Shown in pieces: positions 33,472 through 42,728 of a stretch of 64,000 nt of DNA (the first letter of the stretch is position 1; every line of letters starts with the position of its first letter). Location: NCBI GenBank assembly GCA_028284765.1, contig JANQRA010000022.1:1-64000 (forward strand). The letters are read 5' to 3'. The notes under the pieces are model-generated. The model was not told where the DNA came from. It saw nothing but the letters and a program-made list of their open reading frames with translations, and searched no databases. This DNA is from Acidimicrobiia bacterium. Its GTDB lineage: Bacteria; Actinomycetota; Acidimicrobiia; Spongiisociales; ZC4RG35. A program made the translations under genes and the position numbers.

Positions 33472-35000
33472 GCCAGCCAATCCGGATGAGAACCGCTGCC
33501 CTTGTCGTCGCCGGAAGCGTCTTGCTCAGCCGGATCCTTGGGCTGTTTCGTGAGGCACTCCTCGCTGCGCTCTTGGGGTCGAGTGCCGAAACTGACCTGT
33601 ACTTCCAGGCTTTCCTGCTCCCGGACATCCTCAACTATCTAGTAGCCGGGGCGTTTCTGACCATCACCCTCGTTCCGATTCTGGCCAGACACGTCGAGCA
33701 GGGAGATGAGGAAGCAGCGAATCGTGCGTTTACCTCGGTATTCCGATTCGTCGCCTGGGCGGTGGTGGCCCTCACGGTCCTGATGTGGGTCCTAGCTCCG
33801 CGCATCGTCAGTTTGGTCTGGCCGGATTCAGCCGACGCGGATCGCCTCGTAGACATGACGAGACTTGTCTTGCCGGCGCAATTATTCCTGGTTTTGGGCG
33901 CCCTGTTCATGGCAGTCCAATACACGAAGAAGAAGTTCGTGGTCCCTGCGGCCGCCCCACTCATTTACAACCTGGGAATCATCGCCGGCGGGTTGGTTGG
34001 ATTGGCTGTGGACGACCCAAAGCCGGAGTTCTTCCTGATAGGGGCTGTGGCTGGTGCCTTCGTGGGCAACTTCGCCCTTCAGTGGTGGGGTGCCCGTCGC
34101 ACCGGACTCGAGTTCCGCAGGCCACAGAAGGGCGACTCGGCGATTGGCGAGTACCTGACCCTCGCGATTCCGTTGATGGTCGGTCAATCCATCGCAGTTC
34201 TCGACGAGCAATTCGTCCGCATCTTCCCTCAGGAAGATGTGGCAGCAACTACCTATCTAACGTTCGCACGGCGCCTGACGATGGTGCCGATCGGGGTCAT
34301 CGCGCAGGCCGCGGGCATCGCCGCATTCCCGTTCCTTGCAGGTCTCCACGCTCGCGGGGCTCGCGAAGAGATGATCGAGACGACCGGTCGTGCCGCCCGG
34401 AAGACACTCTTCGTCGCGGGGCTTGCTGCGGCCGGATTGATCGTCCTGGCTCGACCCGCAGTGAACCTGATATACGGCTACGGCGAGTTCACCACCGAAG
34501 ACGCCGACGTCGTGTCCGGTCTGGTCGCGATCTACGCGTTCACGATTCCAGCGTGGGGGATGCATCAGCTGTTGGTGCGCCACTTCTACGCGAAACGGAA
34601 GATGTGGACTCCCGTGCTGATCGGAACCATCTTCACTGTGATCGCAGTCCCAACCTGGCTTCTGCTTGGCGATGCACTCGGTGTCGGTGGCTTCGCTCTC
34701 GCATCCACCCTGGTGATCACCGCCTACGCACTTGGCATGCTGATCGCCTGGGGCTACGACTCGGGCCAACAGGTCGTACGAGATCTGGCCCCAGCGTTCT
34801 TCCGGGCTCTGGTCGCGGCTGGCTTCGCAGCCCTCGTTGGAATACCACTTGTCAACGCAATGGCCGGTACCGGCGATGTAGAGAACTTGGAGTGGCTCGG
34901 GATCGCCCTCGTCGGTGGGATGACGTCGCTGGCCGCATATCTCGGAGCGTCGTGGGCGATGCGATCTCGCGAGATGTCCGAGGTTCTCACTCGGTCCTGA
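33468..35000 (+). CDS. murJ: Lipid II flippase MurJ-like
   Basis: 510 residues, about 14 helices, MviN/MATE superfamily. The N-terminus (VLLSRILGLFREALLAALLGSSAETDLYFQAF) is the MurJ signature. It moves lipid II across the membrane for peptidoglycan synthesis. No C-terminal kinase extension as in mycobacterial MviN. Start is GTG 33468, coupled to the PHP gene. Confidence 0.9.
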   Translation: MSQPIRMRTAALVVAGSVLLSRILGLFREALLAALLGSSAETDLYFQAFLLPDILNYLVAGAFLTITLVPILARHVEQGDEEAANRAFTSVFRFVAWAVVALTVLMWVLAPRIVSLVWPDSADADRLVDMTRLVLPAQLFLVLGALFMAVQYTKKKFVVPAAAPLIYNLGIIAGGLVGLAVDDPKPEFFLIGAVAGAFVGNFALQWWGARRTGLEFRRPQKGDSAIGEYLTLAIPLMVGQSIAVLDEQFVRIFPQEDVAATTYLTFARRLTMVPIGVIAQAAGIAAFPFLAGLHARGAREEMIETTGRAARKTLFVAGLAAAGLIVLARPAVNLIYGYGEFTTEDADVVSGLVAIYAFTIPAWGMHQLLVRHFYAKRKMWTPVLIGTIFTVIAVPTWLLLGDALGVGGFALASTLVITAYALGMLIAWGYDSGQQVVRDLAPAFFRALVAAGFAALVGIPLVNAMAGTGDVENLEWLGIALVGGMTSLAAYLGASWAMRSREMSEVLTRS

Positions 35001-35201
35001 TCAGTCGGGCCTCACCTGCTCCAGTGGGACATCGAGGGGTTCGGGATAGACAGCTCGGACCCAAGCCGGTAGGCGCGCATCGCGCACCGGGCGACGTCCC
35101 ACGCGGGCCTCGGCCTCCTGTCGGCTGATGTGGTCCAAGACGACCGCAATGACGGCCGCTTCGAACTCGCCTGCTCCGCCCTTGATCTCCACGCCATCCA
35201 T
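35001..35201 (-). CDS. 66-residue protein, possible acyl-CoA carboxylase epsilon-like subunit
   Basis: ATG 35201 overlaps the stop of the epimerase gene (TGATG). The protein has a short helical start (MDGVEIKGGAGEFEAAVIAVVLDHI) and a Trp/Pro-rich tail (LPAWVRAVYPEPLDVPLEQV). The size and coupling to methylmalonyl-CoA metabolism recall the epsilon subunits (AccE/PccE) of actinobacterial acyl-CoA carboxylases. The similarity is faint and I am unsure. Convergent with murJ. Confidence 0.55.
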   Translation of the reverse strand: MDGVEIKGGAGEFEAAVIAVVLDHISRQEAEARVGRRPVRDARLPAWVRAVYPEPLDVPLEQVRPD

Positions 35202-35608
35202 CAGTCGGCCAACTCGACGAGCTCAATAAGGGTCCCAGCGAGATCGGCTGGATGCACGAAAGCGATCTTCGCCCCCCGTCCGCCCACACGAGGCTCCGTG
35301 TCGATGAGTCGCGCTCCCTCTGCCTCTAGATGCGCCAAGGCATGCTCAATGTCGGTCACGGCGTACGCGACGTGGTGGAGACCTTCACCGTTCTTAGACA
35401 AGAACTTGCCGACCGGGGTTTCATCCCCCAAAGGCTGCAGTAGTTGGACGAAGGAGCCGCCGACCGGAATCATTGCCTCTTCGACTCCTTGGGACTCGAC
35501 AGTTTCGCGGTAGATTGGGCTGGCCCCGTATCGCGTTCGGTATCCCTCCAGAGCCTGGTCCAGGTCTCTGACAGCTATGGCGACATGGTCGAGATTGAGC
35601 AGTTGCAC
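35201..35608 (-). CDS. mce: Methylmalonyl-CoA epimerase (VOC family)
   Basis: 135 residues from GTG 35608. Two beta-alpha-beta-beta-beta repeats with metal ligands in LDHVAIAV (His), EGLHHVAY (His) and TLIELVE (Glu), the usual VOC set. It interconverts (S)- and (R)-methylmalonyl-CoA in propionate/odd-chain/branched-chain catabolism. Coupled to the 66-residue gene downstream. Divergent from the thiolase gene with 62 bases between them. Confidence 0.9.
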   Translation of the reverse strand: MQLLNLDHVAIAVRDLDQALEGYRTRYGASPIYRETVESQGVEEAMIPVGGSFVQLLQPLGDETPVGKFLSKNGEGLHHVAYAVTDIEHALAHLEAEGARLIDTEPRVGGRGAKIAFVHPADLAGTLIELVELAD

Positions 35609-35670
35609 GAGGCAAGAGTATTGGCCACGTTGGGAGCTGTCACCCGCTCCCAAGTACCATCAACGTCGTT

Positions 35671-36855
35671 GTGAAGAACTCAGTGATAACCGGCATTGCC
35701 CGGACTCCGATCGGCCGATACGGCGGCGCTCTCCAACCGCTGAGGGCGGTGGAACTCGGTGGTGCTGCCATCGAGGCGGCCATTGATCGATCCCAAACCG
35801 ATCCGGCGGCGGTCGACGAAGTGATCTTTGGCCACGTGCTGCAAGCCGGAGAAGGTCAGATCACCGCACGTCAGGCAGCAGTCCGGGGTGGGTTGCCGAT
35901 GACGGTCCCCTCCCTGACCGTCAACAAGGTATGCCTCTCGGGCATGTCCGCGATCGGCCTGGCTGACCGGGCGATCAAGCTCGGTGACTCGAAATTCGTT
36001 CTAACCGGCGGCATGGAGTCGATGTCCAATGCGCCGCACGTGATGAGAGAACTGCGATGGGGAGCCCGCATGGGTGACGTGAGCGCAGTCGATGTCATGC
36101 AGCACGATGGGTTGTTCTGCGCATTCGACCAATGCACGATGGGCGAGTCATCCGACCTCAAGAACGAGAAGCTCGGCATCAGCCGGGAAGCGCAGGATGA
36201 GTGGGCGGCGCGAAGTCACGAGCTAGCTCAGGCCGCCACCACCAATGGGCAATTCTCTTCTGAGATCACGAGCGTGCATGTACCTCAACGCAAAGGCGAC
36301 CCGGTGGAATTCACCACCGACGAGGGCATCCGACCGGAGGCCTCACCAGAGTCGATGGCAAAGCTCCGACCCGCATTCAATCCCGAAGGGACGATCACCG
36401 CCGGCAACGCATCGCAGATCTCAGACGGGGCAGCCGCCGTCGTCGTTGCCGACGCCAACGCCGCAGAAGCTGCCGGATCACCGGTCCTCGCCGAGATCCT
36501 CGCCTACGGCCAGATCGGCGGTGCCGACGCAACGCTTCATGAACGGCCGGCAGAAGCTCTACTGGTCGCGCTGAAGAAGGCCGGGCTGGAGGCCTCCGAC
36601 CTCGATCTCGTCGAGATCAACGAAGCATTTGCTGCTGTGTCGATGTGGTCGGCCAAGATGCTGGATATCCCTGAGTCGAAGGTGAACGTCAACGGTGGGG
36701 CCGTCGCCCTCGGGCATCCCCTCGGAGCCACCGGCGCAAGAATCGTGGTGACACTGATCAACGCACTCCGCCATCGCGGCGGTGGTGTCGGTGCCGCGGC
36801 GCTGTGCGGCGGGGGCGGCCAGGGCGACGCGATCATCGTGAGGGTGACCGGCTGA
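35671..36855 (+). CDS. Acetyl-CoA acetyltransferase (thiolase)
   Basis: 394 residues from GTG 35671. Nucleophile Cys in [19 protein letters not shown] (His) and C-terminal [10 protein letters not shown] (Cys) complete the thiolase triad. EINEAFA is also present. Degradative or biosynthetic direction cannot be told. The stop overlaps the glpX start (TGATG), giving an operon pairing fatty-acid and gluconeogenic steps. Confidence 0.94.
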   Translation: MKNSVITGIARTPIGRYGGALQPLRAVELGGAAIEAAIDRSQTDPAAVDEVIFGHVLQAGEGQITARQAAVRGGLPMTVPSLTVNKVCLSGMSAIGLADRAIKLGDSKFVLTGGMESMSNAPHVMRELRWGARMGDVSAVDVMQHDGLFCAFDQCTMGESSDLKNEKLGISREAQDEWAARSHELAQAATTNGQFSSEITSVHVPQRKGDPVEFTTDEGIRPEASPESMAKLRPAFNPEGTITAGNASQISDGAAAVVVADANAAEAAGSPVLAEILAYGQIGGADATLHERPAEALLVALKKAGLEASDLDLVEINEAFAAVSMWSAKMLDIPESKVNVNGGAVALGHPLGATGARIVVTLINALRHRGGGVGAAALCGGGGQGDAIIVRVTG

Positions 36856-37847
36856 TGGCGGAGCCCATCGAGCGAAACCTGGGTCTCGACCTAGTCCGAG
36901 TCACTGAGACGGCTGCTCTTGGGGCGGCCAGATGGTTGGGAAAGGGCGACAAGGAATCTGTCGATCAAGCCGCGGTCGACGGAATGCGCCTGCATCTTTC
37001 CACGATCGACATCGACGGCAAGGTCATCATCGGTGAGGGCGAGAAGGATGCCGCTCCCATGCTCTTCAACGGGGAGAAGGTGGGCACAGGAACCGGAATG
37101 ATCGTCGACGTTGCCGTCGACCCAGTTGATGGGACAACTCTCACCGCTTCCGGCCTGCCCAACGCGATCGCCGTCATCGCCTTGTCGGAGGGCCGAGGAT
37201 CGATGTATGCGCCCGGGCCCCTCGTCTACATGGACAAGATCGCCGTGGGGCCCGAGGCCGCCGGCTCTATAGATCTCGAAGCTCCGCTCGAAGACAACCT
37301 CAAGAAGGTCGCAAAGGCCAACGGCAAGGAAGTCGGCGACCTGCGCCTGCTGGCTCTCGACAGACCCCGCAATCAGCCTTACATCGAAACCGCACGGAAG
37401 GCTGGTGCCCGAATCAGCGTCATCCGCGACGGTGACGTGGCGGCCGCAATAGCAACGGCCCAGGAGCAGCACGAGGCCGACATGCTGGTGGGCATTGGCG
37501 GGTCCCCAGAAGCGGTGATTGCTGCTGCAGCTCTGGCGTGTGTCGGCGGCGAGATTCAAACGAGGCTGTGGCCACGGAACGACGAAGAGCGAGAACTGGC
37601 TCTAGAGGAGGGTCTCGACCTCGACCAGGTGATGACCACCTCCGACCTCGTCGCGTCAGACAATGTCTTCTTCGCCGCTACAGGTGTGACCAACGGAGAG
37701 TTTCTCAAAGGCGTGTACTTCGCCGGGGAGGACAAGGCAGTTACTCACTCGGTGATCATGCGGTCGAAGACCGGGTCTGTGCGCTACATGGACGCCATCC
37801 ACGACCTGGGTCGCCTGAGAGCCATCTCCGCCTTGACCCTCGACTGA
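36855..37847 (+). CDS. glpX: Fructose-1,6-bisphosphatase class II
   Basis: 330 residues from ATG 36855. GEGEKDAAPML and DPVDGTTL are the metal-binding motifs of the lithium-sensitive phosphatase family; GGSPEAVI and LKGV follow. It catalyses the gluconeogenic dephosphorylation of fructose-1,6-bisphosphate. Actinobacteria usually rely on this class alone. Coupled to the thiolase; convergent with the HAD gene, three bases apart. Confidence 0.95.
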   Translation: MAEPIERNLGLDLVRVTETAALGAARWLGKGDKESVDQAAVDGMRLHLSTIDIDGKVIIGEGEKDAAPMLFNGEKVGTGTGMIVDVAVDPVDGTTLTASGLPNAIAVIALSEGRGSMYAPGPLVYMDKIAVGPEAAGSIDLEAPLEDNLKKVAKANGKEVGDLRLLALDRPRNQPYIETARKAGARISVIRDGDVAAAIATAQEQHEADMLVGIGGSPEAVIAAAALACVGGEIQTRLWPRNDEERELALEEGLDLDQVMTTSDLVASDNVFFAATGVTNGEFLKGVYFAGEDKAVTHSVIMRSKTGSVRYMDAIHDLGRLRAISALTLD

Positions 37848-37850
37848 GCG

Positions 37851-38498
37851 CTAGAGAGAAAGTGCGGTCTCGATTGCCTCAACCAGCGAGTTGACCACCG
37901 GGACGCCAACCTCATCCAGCTGCTCACGATGATGTGATCCGCTGTCGTAGAGAATTGCGACGGCGCCAACCGCCTTCGCGGCTGTCACGTCATCGGGCGT
38001 GTCGCCGATCACCGCCACCTGAGGACCAACGAGGTTCTGTCGGTCCAGGTGCAACTCCATGTGTTCTGCTTTCAAGCCACCTGTCTGTCCCGGAAGACCG
38101 GTGACCGGCTGCAATCTGTCGAAAAGCCCATGGTCCGCGACCACCCACTCCAACCGCGCCTGAGGGGTCATCGACAACAGCGACTGGTTCCAACCGAGAC
38201 CATCGACCCGTGCCAAGGCATCGAGAGCATCAAAGGCAAGAGGCGCGTCATGTACCTGCGAGTAGTAGGCCTCGTGATAGGTGTCGTTCAACAGGTGCCA
38301 CTCGCTCTCTGAAATCGAGCGGCCCAGGAGGCCTTCATAGAAGTGCTGGATAGGACGGGTGAAATGAGTGCGGTAGATGTCGCCGTCGACCGGCGGGCCA
38401 TCCAGGGTTGCCATCGCCACGTTCACCGCTCCCAGAACGACCTCTAGATCGTCGAGAAGGGTCCCGTTCCAGTCCCAAACAACATGTTGAACACTCAT
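37851..38498 (-). CDS. HAD-superfamily hydrolase
   Basis: 215 residues, HAD-IA cap type. Motif I reads WDWNGTLLDD: the nucleophile is Asp 9, and the usual second Asp is Asn 11, as in several phosphatase subfamilies with DWNGT. Motif II is LLSMT, and motif III/IV is VIGDTPDDV. Likely a phosphoglycolate-like phosphatase, but the substrate is unknown. Separate from recR by 11 bases on the same strand. Confidence 0.8.
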   Translation of the reverse strand: MSVQHVVWDWNGTLLDDLEVVLGAVNVAMATLDGPPVDGDIYRTHFTRPIQHFYEGLLGRSISESEWHLLNDTYHEAYYSQVHDAPLAFDALDALARVDGLGWNQSLLSMTPQARLEWVVADHGLFDRLQPVTGLPGQTGGLKAEHMELHLDRQNLVGPQVAVIGDTPDDVTAAKAVGAVAILYDSGSHHREQLDEVGVPVVNSLVEAIETALSL

Positions 38499-38509
38499 TG
38501 AGTCAGGAG

Positions 38510-39103
38510 TCAGAGTTCAGAGCGACCCGTGAGGGCTCGGCCGAGAGTCAACTCGTCCGCGTAGTCGAGGTCTCCGCCGACGGGGAGCCCTGACGCCAGT
38601 CGGGTCACCTTCATCCCAAGCGGCTTGAACTCACGGGCGATGTACATCGCAGTGGTGTCACCTTCGACCGTTGGATTCGTTGCCACGATCAGCTCGGCTA
38701 TGCCCTCAGGTTCGAGGCGGCCTTTCAACTCGTCGAATCGAAGTTGCCCAGGACCGATCCCGTTGATCGGAGAAAGAGCACCGCCCAACACGTGATAACG
38801 ACCCCGGAACTCCTGGGTCTTCTCGACGACAACGATGTCTTGTGGGCGCTCGACGACAACTACCAGACTGTCGTCACGTTTGACGTCCCGACAGATTGCG
38901 CAGAGTTCGCCCGCCGCGACGTTGTAGCAGCGCTCACACTGCCCGACCTGGTCCCTCATGTCGACAATTGCAGATGCCAGACGGCGAGCATCGGCCTCCT
39001 CTCCGGTCAGGAGATGGAACGCCAGACGTTGGGCCGACTTGCCTCCGATTCCGGGAAGCCGACTCAGCTCATCGATGAGACGTTGGACCGGGCCTTCGAA
39101 CAT
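38510..39103 (-). CDS. recR: Recombination protein RecR
   Basis: 197 residues, full length. N-terminal helix-hairpin-helix (LSRLPGIGGKSAQRLAFHLL), zinc finger (CERCYNVAAGELCAIC) and Toprim domain (VVVVERPQDIVVVE...). The ATG at 39103 overlaps the ybaB stop (TGATG); a TTG one codon earlier is less likely. Works with RecFO in gap repair. Part of the conserved dnaX-ybaB-recR block. Confidence 0.96.
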   Translation of the reverse strand: MFEGPVQRLIDELSRLPGIGGKSAQRLAFHLLTGEEADARRLASAIVDMRDQVGQCERCYNVAAGELCAICRDVKRDDSLVVVVERPQDIVVVEKTQEFRGRYHVLGGALSPINGIGPGQLRFDELKGRLEPEGIAELIVATNPTVEGDTTAMYIAREFKPLGMKVTRLASGLPVGGDLDYADELTLGRALTGRSEL

Positions 39104-39420
39104 CAACCGAGCAGCCCGCCGAGACCACCAGTCAAACCTCCAAGTTCCTCGTTGGCAGTGTTGACGGCTTCTTCCATCGCCTGTCTGACTGCCGCAACGA
39201 CGAGGTCCTGGAGCATCTCGATGTCTTCGGGGTCGACGACTTCAGGCGAGATCTCAATCTCAACCAGCTCGGGCCCTCCGGTGACTACGGCTTTGACCAT
39301 CCCACCACCTGACGTCCCCTCAAAACGCCTCTCAGCGAGGTCGGCCTGGGTCTTGGCGAGTTGCTCTTGCATCTGCTGCGCCTGCTTCATGATCTGGCGC
39401 ATATCGGGCTGGCGATTCAT
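39103..39420 (-). CDS. ybaB: YbaB/EbfC nucleoid-associated protein
   Basis: 105 residues from ATG 39420. A coiled N-terminus (MRQIMKQAQQMQEQLAKTQADL) is followed by GGGMVKAVVTGGPELVEIEISPEV and a Gly/Leu-rich tail. Family members bind DNA as dimers. Longer in-frame starts read through the hairpin region after dnaX and are rejected. Conserved neighbour of dnaX and recR. Confidence 0.93.
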   Translation of the reverse strand: MNRQPDMRQIMKQAQQMQEQLAKTQADLAERRFEGTSGGGMVKAVVTGGPELVEIEISPEVVDPEDIEMLQDLVVAAVRQAMEEAVNTANEELGGLTGGLGGLLG

Positions 39421-39502
39421 ATTCGAAAGGGTACTAGCGGGGTGTGACTGGAACGCGAACCCCACGCTGGGATAGTCCGCAGAATTGTCCAGGTTGATTT
39501 CG

Positions 39503-39523
39503 GGAGAATCCGGAGGATTCTCC
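39503..39523 (-). terminator. Perfect hairpin, dnaX-ybaB intergenic (first of pair)
   Basis: GGAGAATCC and GGATTCTCC pair over 9 bp around a 3-base loop (GGA on the plus strand). It lies between dnaX and ybaB, which are transcribed on the minus strand. There is no clear T-run, so it may be an RNA-processing or attenuation element rather than a terminator. Confidence 0.5.
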
Positions 39524-39526
39524 AAC

Positions 39527-39545
39527 CTGATTCCGGAGGAATCAG
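39527..39545 (-). terminator. Perfect hairpin overlapping the dnaX stop (second of pair)
   Basis: CTGATTCC and GGAATCAG pair over 8 bp with the same 3-base loop as its neighbour, only three bases away. The dnaX stop codon lies in one arm. Together the two make a tandem structure that could set the ratio of dnaX to ybaB-recR message. Confidence 0.5.
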
Positions 39546-41239
39546 GCGCCGTCGTCAACGACCTTGGCCCCGAGCTCATTCTCGAGCAGGGTGGCTGGAT
39601 CATGTGACTGGTCGGGACGTTCTTCGAGTTGAGACATGTCGACTCGATCCTCGGATTCGGCGGCTTCCGTCTGGCTCTTCAGCCTGAACTCGACCTGCAC
39701 CTGACTCTCGAGGAGGTCACTTGCCTTCGTCCCGACAATTCGGCTGACTGCGTCGTCTTGAGTCAACGAAGTGAGGTGAAAGTCGTGCGCAACCTCGAGA
39801 ATGATCTTGTTGCCCTCCACTGCCGCCGGAACCGCTTCTCTGAAGAACGCCCAGCGACGTGCCCCGAGGACATCCCTGAGACTCCCGAAGAGTCCGGGCC
39901 AGATGCGTTGCAGGGCCGAAAACTCGATGTCGACCTTGGGGAGATCGGGTGAGACTTCCTCGGCCTGTTCATCAACCACAGGCTCACTATCCGACGTTTC
40001 TACTTCGACAGTTGCCGCTGGCGCAGGCTCAGGAGTTGTCTCCTTGGCAGCTGAGGGAGACCCAATCGGCGGGACTGGTGCCGGCTTGCCGATTCGGCGT
40101 TCGAGCCGATCCATTCGGGCGATCAGTGCCTCAGGGTCGGATGCCGTCTCCGGACGGGTCAGTTTGATGAAGGCAAGCTCCGTCATGAGACGTTCCTCGC
40201 GGCCCTCACGTAGACGGACCAACGCTTCTGACAGGAGATCCACAGCTCGAAGAACCTCGGTGGCAGGGATCACCTTCGCTGCATTGATCCAGCCTTCGTA
40301 GACCTCCGGCGGCTCGTCGGCGATTTCCGCGAGGTTCGGTGCGTAGTGGGCGAGGAACACCCCGCGGAAGAAGCCAAGGCAGTCGGAAACGAACCGGCGA
40401 AGGTCAACACCCGACGCCGTGAGCTCCGAGACGAGCTCGAGGGCCGCCTTTGCATCCTGGCCTGCAATCGCATCGGTGAGCCTGCGGAAGGCGTCAGAGT
40501 CGGCCAGACCCAGCGCCCTTTGCACCCCGGCGGTGTCTGCCTTTCCGGCGCCAAGCGCAGCCACCTGCTCCAAGAGCGATAGCGAGTCCCGAACCGATCC
40601 CCCCGCGTGACGCGCGATTGCGATCAGGGCAAGTGGATCCGTCTCATAGCCTTCGCGATCGGCAATGGCACTCAGATATCCCGCCAGCTCTTCGACGGGT
40701 ACAGGGTGGAAGTCAAAACGCTGGGTTCGGCTTCGAATCGTGTCGAGGAGCTTGTAGGGCTCGGTTGTCGCAAGGACGAAATGCACATGTTCAGGTGGCT
40801 CTTCGAGAGTCTTCAACAACGCATTCCCTGCGGCCTTCGACAACATATGAGCCTCGTCGAGGACAAAGACCCGTTTCGATGTCGCGGCCGACGCGACCGT
40901 GGTGACGCTCAACTTGATGTCACGAATATCGTCAACGGAGTTGTGTGAGGCTGCATCGAGCTCGAGTACGTCGAGGCTGTTGCCGTCGACAATCGAAGCG
41001 CAGCTTCCACAGTCGTCACAAGGTGAACCATCGGAGTGCCTGTTTTCGCAGTTCAGTGCTTTGGCAAGGATGCGCGCTGTTGTCGTCTTTCCCGTCCCGC
41101 GGGGACCGGTGAACAGATAGGCGTGTGCGACCTTTCCTTCTGAGACTTCTCTAGCGAGTGTGGTGGTCACGTGTCCTTGACCGATCACGTCGTCGAAAGT
41201 CTGTGGCCGGTATTTGCGGTAGAGGGCCTGATAATCCAA
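39542..41239 (-). CDS. dnaX: DNA polymerase III subunit gamma/tau
   Basis: 565 residues. Walker A GPRGTGKTTTAR, zinc module (CENRHSDGSPCDDCGSC), Walker B VFVLDEAHML, sensor 1 LATTEP and sensor 2 GSVRDSLSLLEQ define the clamp-loader ATPase. An acidic, Pro/Glu-rich linker (about 375-420) and a C-terminal domain follow, so the tau form is encoded; I see no slippery A-run that would produce gamma by frameshifting. First gene of the dnaX-ybaB-recR block. Confidence 0.97.
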   Translation of the reverse strand: MDYQALYRKYRPQTFDDVIGQGHVTTTLAREVSEGKVAHAYLFTGPRGTGKTTTARILAKALNCENRHSDGSPCDDCGSCASIVDGNSLDVLELDAASHNSVDDIRDIKLSVTTVASAATSKRVFVLDEAHMLSKAAGNALLKTLEEPPEHVHFVLATTEPYKLLDTIRSRTQRFDFHPVPVEELAGYLSAIADREGYETDPLALIAIARHAGGSVRDSLSLLEQVAALGAGKADTAGVQRALGLADSDAFRRLTDAIAGQDAKAALELVSELTASGVDLRRFVSDCLGFFRGVFLAHYAPNLAEIADEPPEVYEGWINAAKVIPATEVLRAVDLLSEALVRLREGREERLMTELAFIKLTRPETASDPEALIARMDRLERRIGKPAPVPPIGSPSAAKETTPEPAPAATVEVETSDSEPVVDEQAEEVSPDLPKVDIEFSALQRIWPGLFGSLRDVLGARRWAFFREAVPAAVEGNKIILEVAHDFHLTSLTQDDAVSRIVGTKASDLLESQVQVEFRLKSQTEAAESEDRVDMSQLEERPDQSHDPATLLENELGAKVVDDGA

Positions 41240-41302
41240 TTCACTCTCACCGTACCGTCCGGGTGAGACTGATTCATCAGTGACTTGGATAAGTTGGACG
41301 TC

Positions 41303-41875
41303 ATGGATCGGAGGAACCTCGGTTTGGGGCTGGTGGTGGGTGGCTGCCTGCTGATTGTTTTGTCTTTGGTGATGCTCTTTGGGCCCGACGCCACCGATTC
41401 TGAGGCGGTCTCCAGCACCACCACAACTGAACTGGTGCCAATCACGTCGGCGACCACGACGACATCGCTACAGCCGACAACCACCACCCAACCGTCGACG
41501 ACCACGACCATTCCGATGGTGAGCACGGCGGTCAGAGTGGCTGGATTTGTGGGTCAGTTTGCGGCCGCCATCGAGCAACAGGATGAGAGCTTCCTCCTGG
41601 ACAGCCTGCATCCTGAAATCATCGAAGGATTCGGTGAAAGCGAGTGTCGGCTTTGGATACAGACACGGGTGATGGCCCTCACCGACTACTTCCCCATCAG
41701 CACGCCACGCGGGCCGTCAGCTGGGACGCTGGTGTCACCAGGAGGAACGATCGAGTTCGAGAACCGCTACACCGTTGACGTATCGTTTGTCTTCGACGGC
41801 GAGCCAATCGAGGACACAGCCGATTTCGTGGTTGAAGACGAACGGATATTCTTCACGGGGCCCTGCGAGACCTAA
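41303..41875 (+). CDS. Single-helix exported protein with Thr-rich linker
   Basis: 190 residues from ATG 41303 (weak Shine-Dalgarno; TTG 41285 is an alternative). One N-terminal helix (about 7-26) anchors it. A Thr/Ser/Pro stretch (about 36-70) forms a stalk, and a C-terminal domain of about 110 residues with two cysteines (ESECRLW, TGPCET) follows. Unknown function. Divergent from dnaX, 63 bases apart; upstream of the ABC exporter. Confidence 0.65.
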   Translation: MDRRNLGLGLVVGGCLLIVLSLVMLFGPDATDSEAVSSTTTTELVPITSATTTTSLQPTTTTQPSTTTTIPMVSTAVRVAGFVGQFAAAIEQQDESFLLDSLHPEIIEGFGESECRLWIQTRVMALTDYFPISTPRGPSAGTLVSPGGTIEFENRYTVDVSFVFDGEPIEDTADFVVEDERIFFTGPCET

Positions 41876-41915
41876 GGGTTCATTTACCGGGCAAAGCCGT
41901 CGATACTTCCCTCCA

Positions 41916-42728
41916 GTGACTCAGCCTCTCATAGAAACCGACGCTTCAAGCGCGGACACAACTCCCCCTGCGATTTGGACCAAAGGCCTCTCCCGCCGAT
42001 TCGGGAAGATGCACGCCGTCGACAGCGTCGACCTGGCGATCAAGCCGGGAGAGTTCTACGGACTGCTCGGCCAGAACGGTGCAGGGAAGACGACAACCAT
42101 CAAGTGCATAGTCGGTCTGCTCCGTCCCTCCTCGGGGACCGTTGGCATCGGCGAGTTCGACACGTGGCAGTCGCCTACCGAGGTGAAGGCTCGTATCGGA
42201 GTGCTACCGGAGGAGTTCAATCTCTACGAACGTCTGACCGGCGCAGAGTTACTCGACTTCACCGCCGCAATGCACGGACTCACACGGACCGAGGCGGCCA
42301 CGCGAAGAAACGAGCTGTTGGAGATGCTCGACCTGACCTCGGCCAGCTCCAAACTCGTGGGCGACTACTCCCGCGGAATGCGCAAGAAGGTGGCGCTCGG
42401 TGCAGCCATCATCCACCGACCGCCCGTCCTCTTTCTCGACGAGCCATTTGAGGGTGTCGACGCTGTCTCGGCGCGACTCATTCGACAACTCCTCCAACAA
42501 GCGGCGGCGGGAGGGACGACGATCGTCTTCTCCTCGCATGAGATGCACCTCGTGGAGAAGCTCTGCACGAGGATCGGGATCATGGTCGACGGACGATTGA
42601 CCATCGAGGAGACACCGCAAGGCCTGTGCGACGTCACCGGCAAAGACAACATCGAAGATGCCTTCATCGCAGCTGTTGGCGGTGAGGGACTCGAGGGCCA
42701 GTCGTGGTACGAAACCTCGTCTGGCTGA
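41916..42728 (+). CDS. ABC exporter ATP-binding protein
   Basis: 270 residues from GTG 41916. Walker A GQNGAGKTTT, Q-loop VLPEEFNLY, signature YSRGMRKK, Walker B PVLFLDEPF, H-loop SSHEMH. It overlaps the permease gene by 25 bases, so the two clearly form an exporter. The signature (YSRGM) is typical of ABC-2 type exporters of antibiotics, lipids or sodium. Substrate unknown. Confidence 0.9.
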   Translation: MTQPLIETDASSADTTPPAIWTKGLSRRFGKMHAVDSVDLAIKPGEFYGLLGQNGAGKTTTIKCIVGLLRPSSGTVGIGEFDTWQSPTEVKARIGVLPEEFNLYERLTGAELLDFTAAMHGLTRTEAATRRNELLEMLDLTSASSKLVGDYSRGMRKKVALGAAIIHRPPVLFLDEPFEGVDAVSARLIRQLLQQAAAGGTTIVFSSHEMHLVEKLCTRIGIMVDGRLTIEETPQGLCDVTGKDNIEDAFIAAVGGEGLEGQSWYETSSG

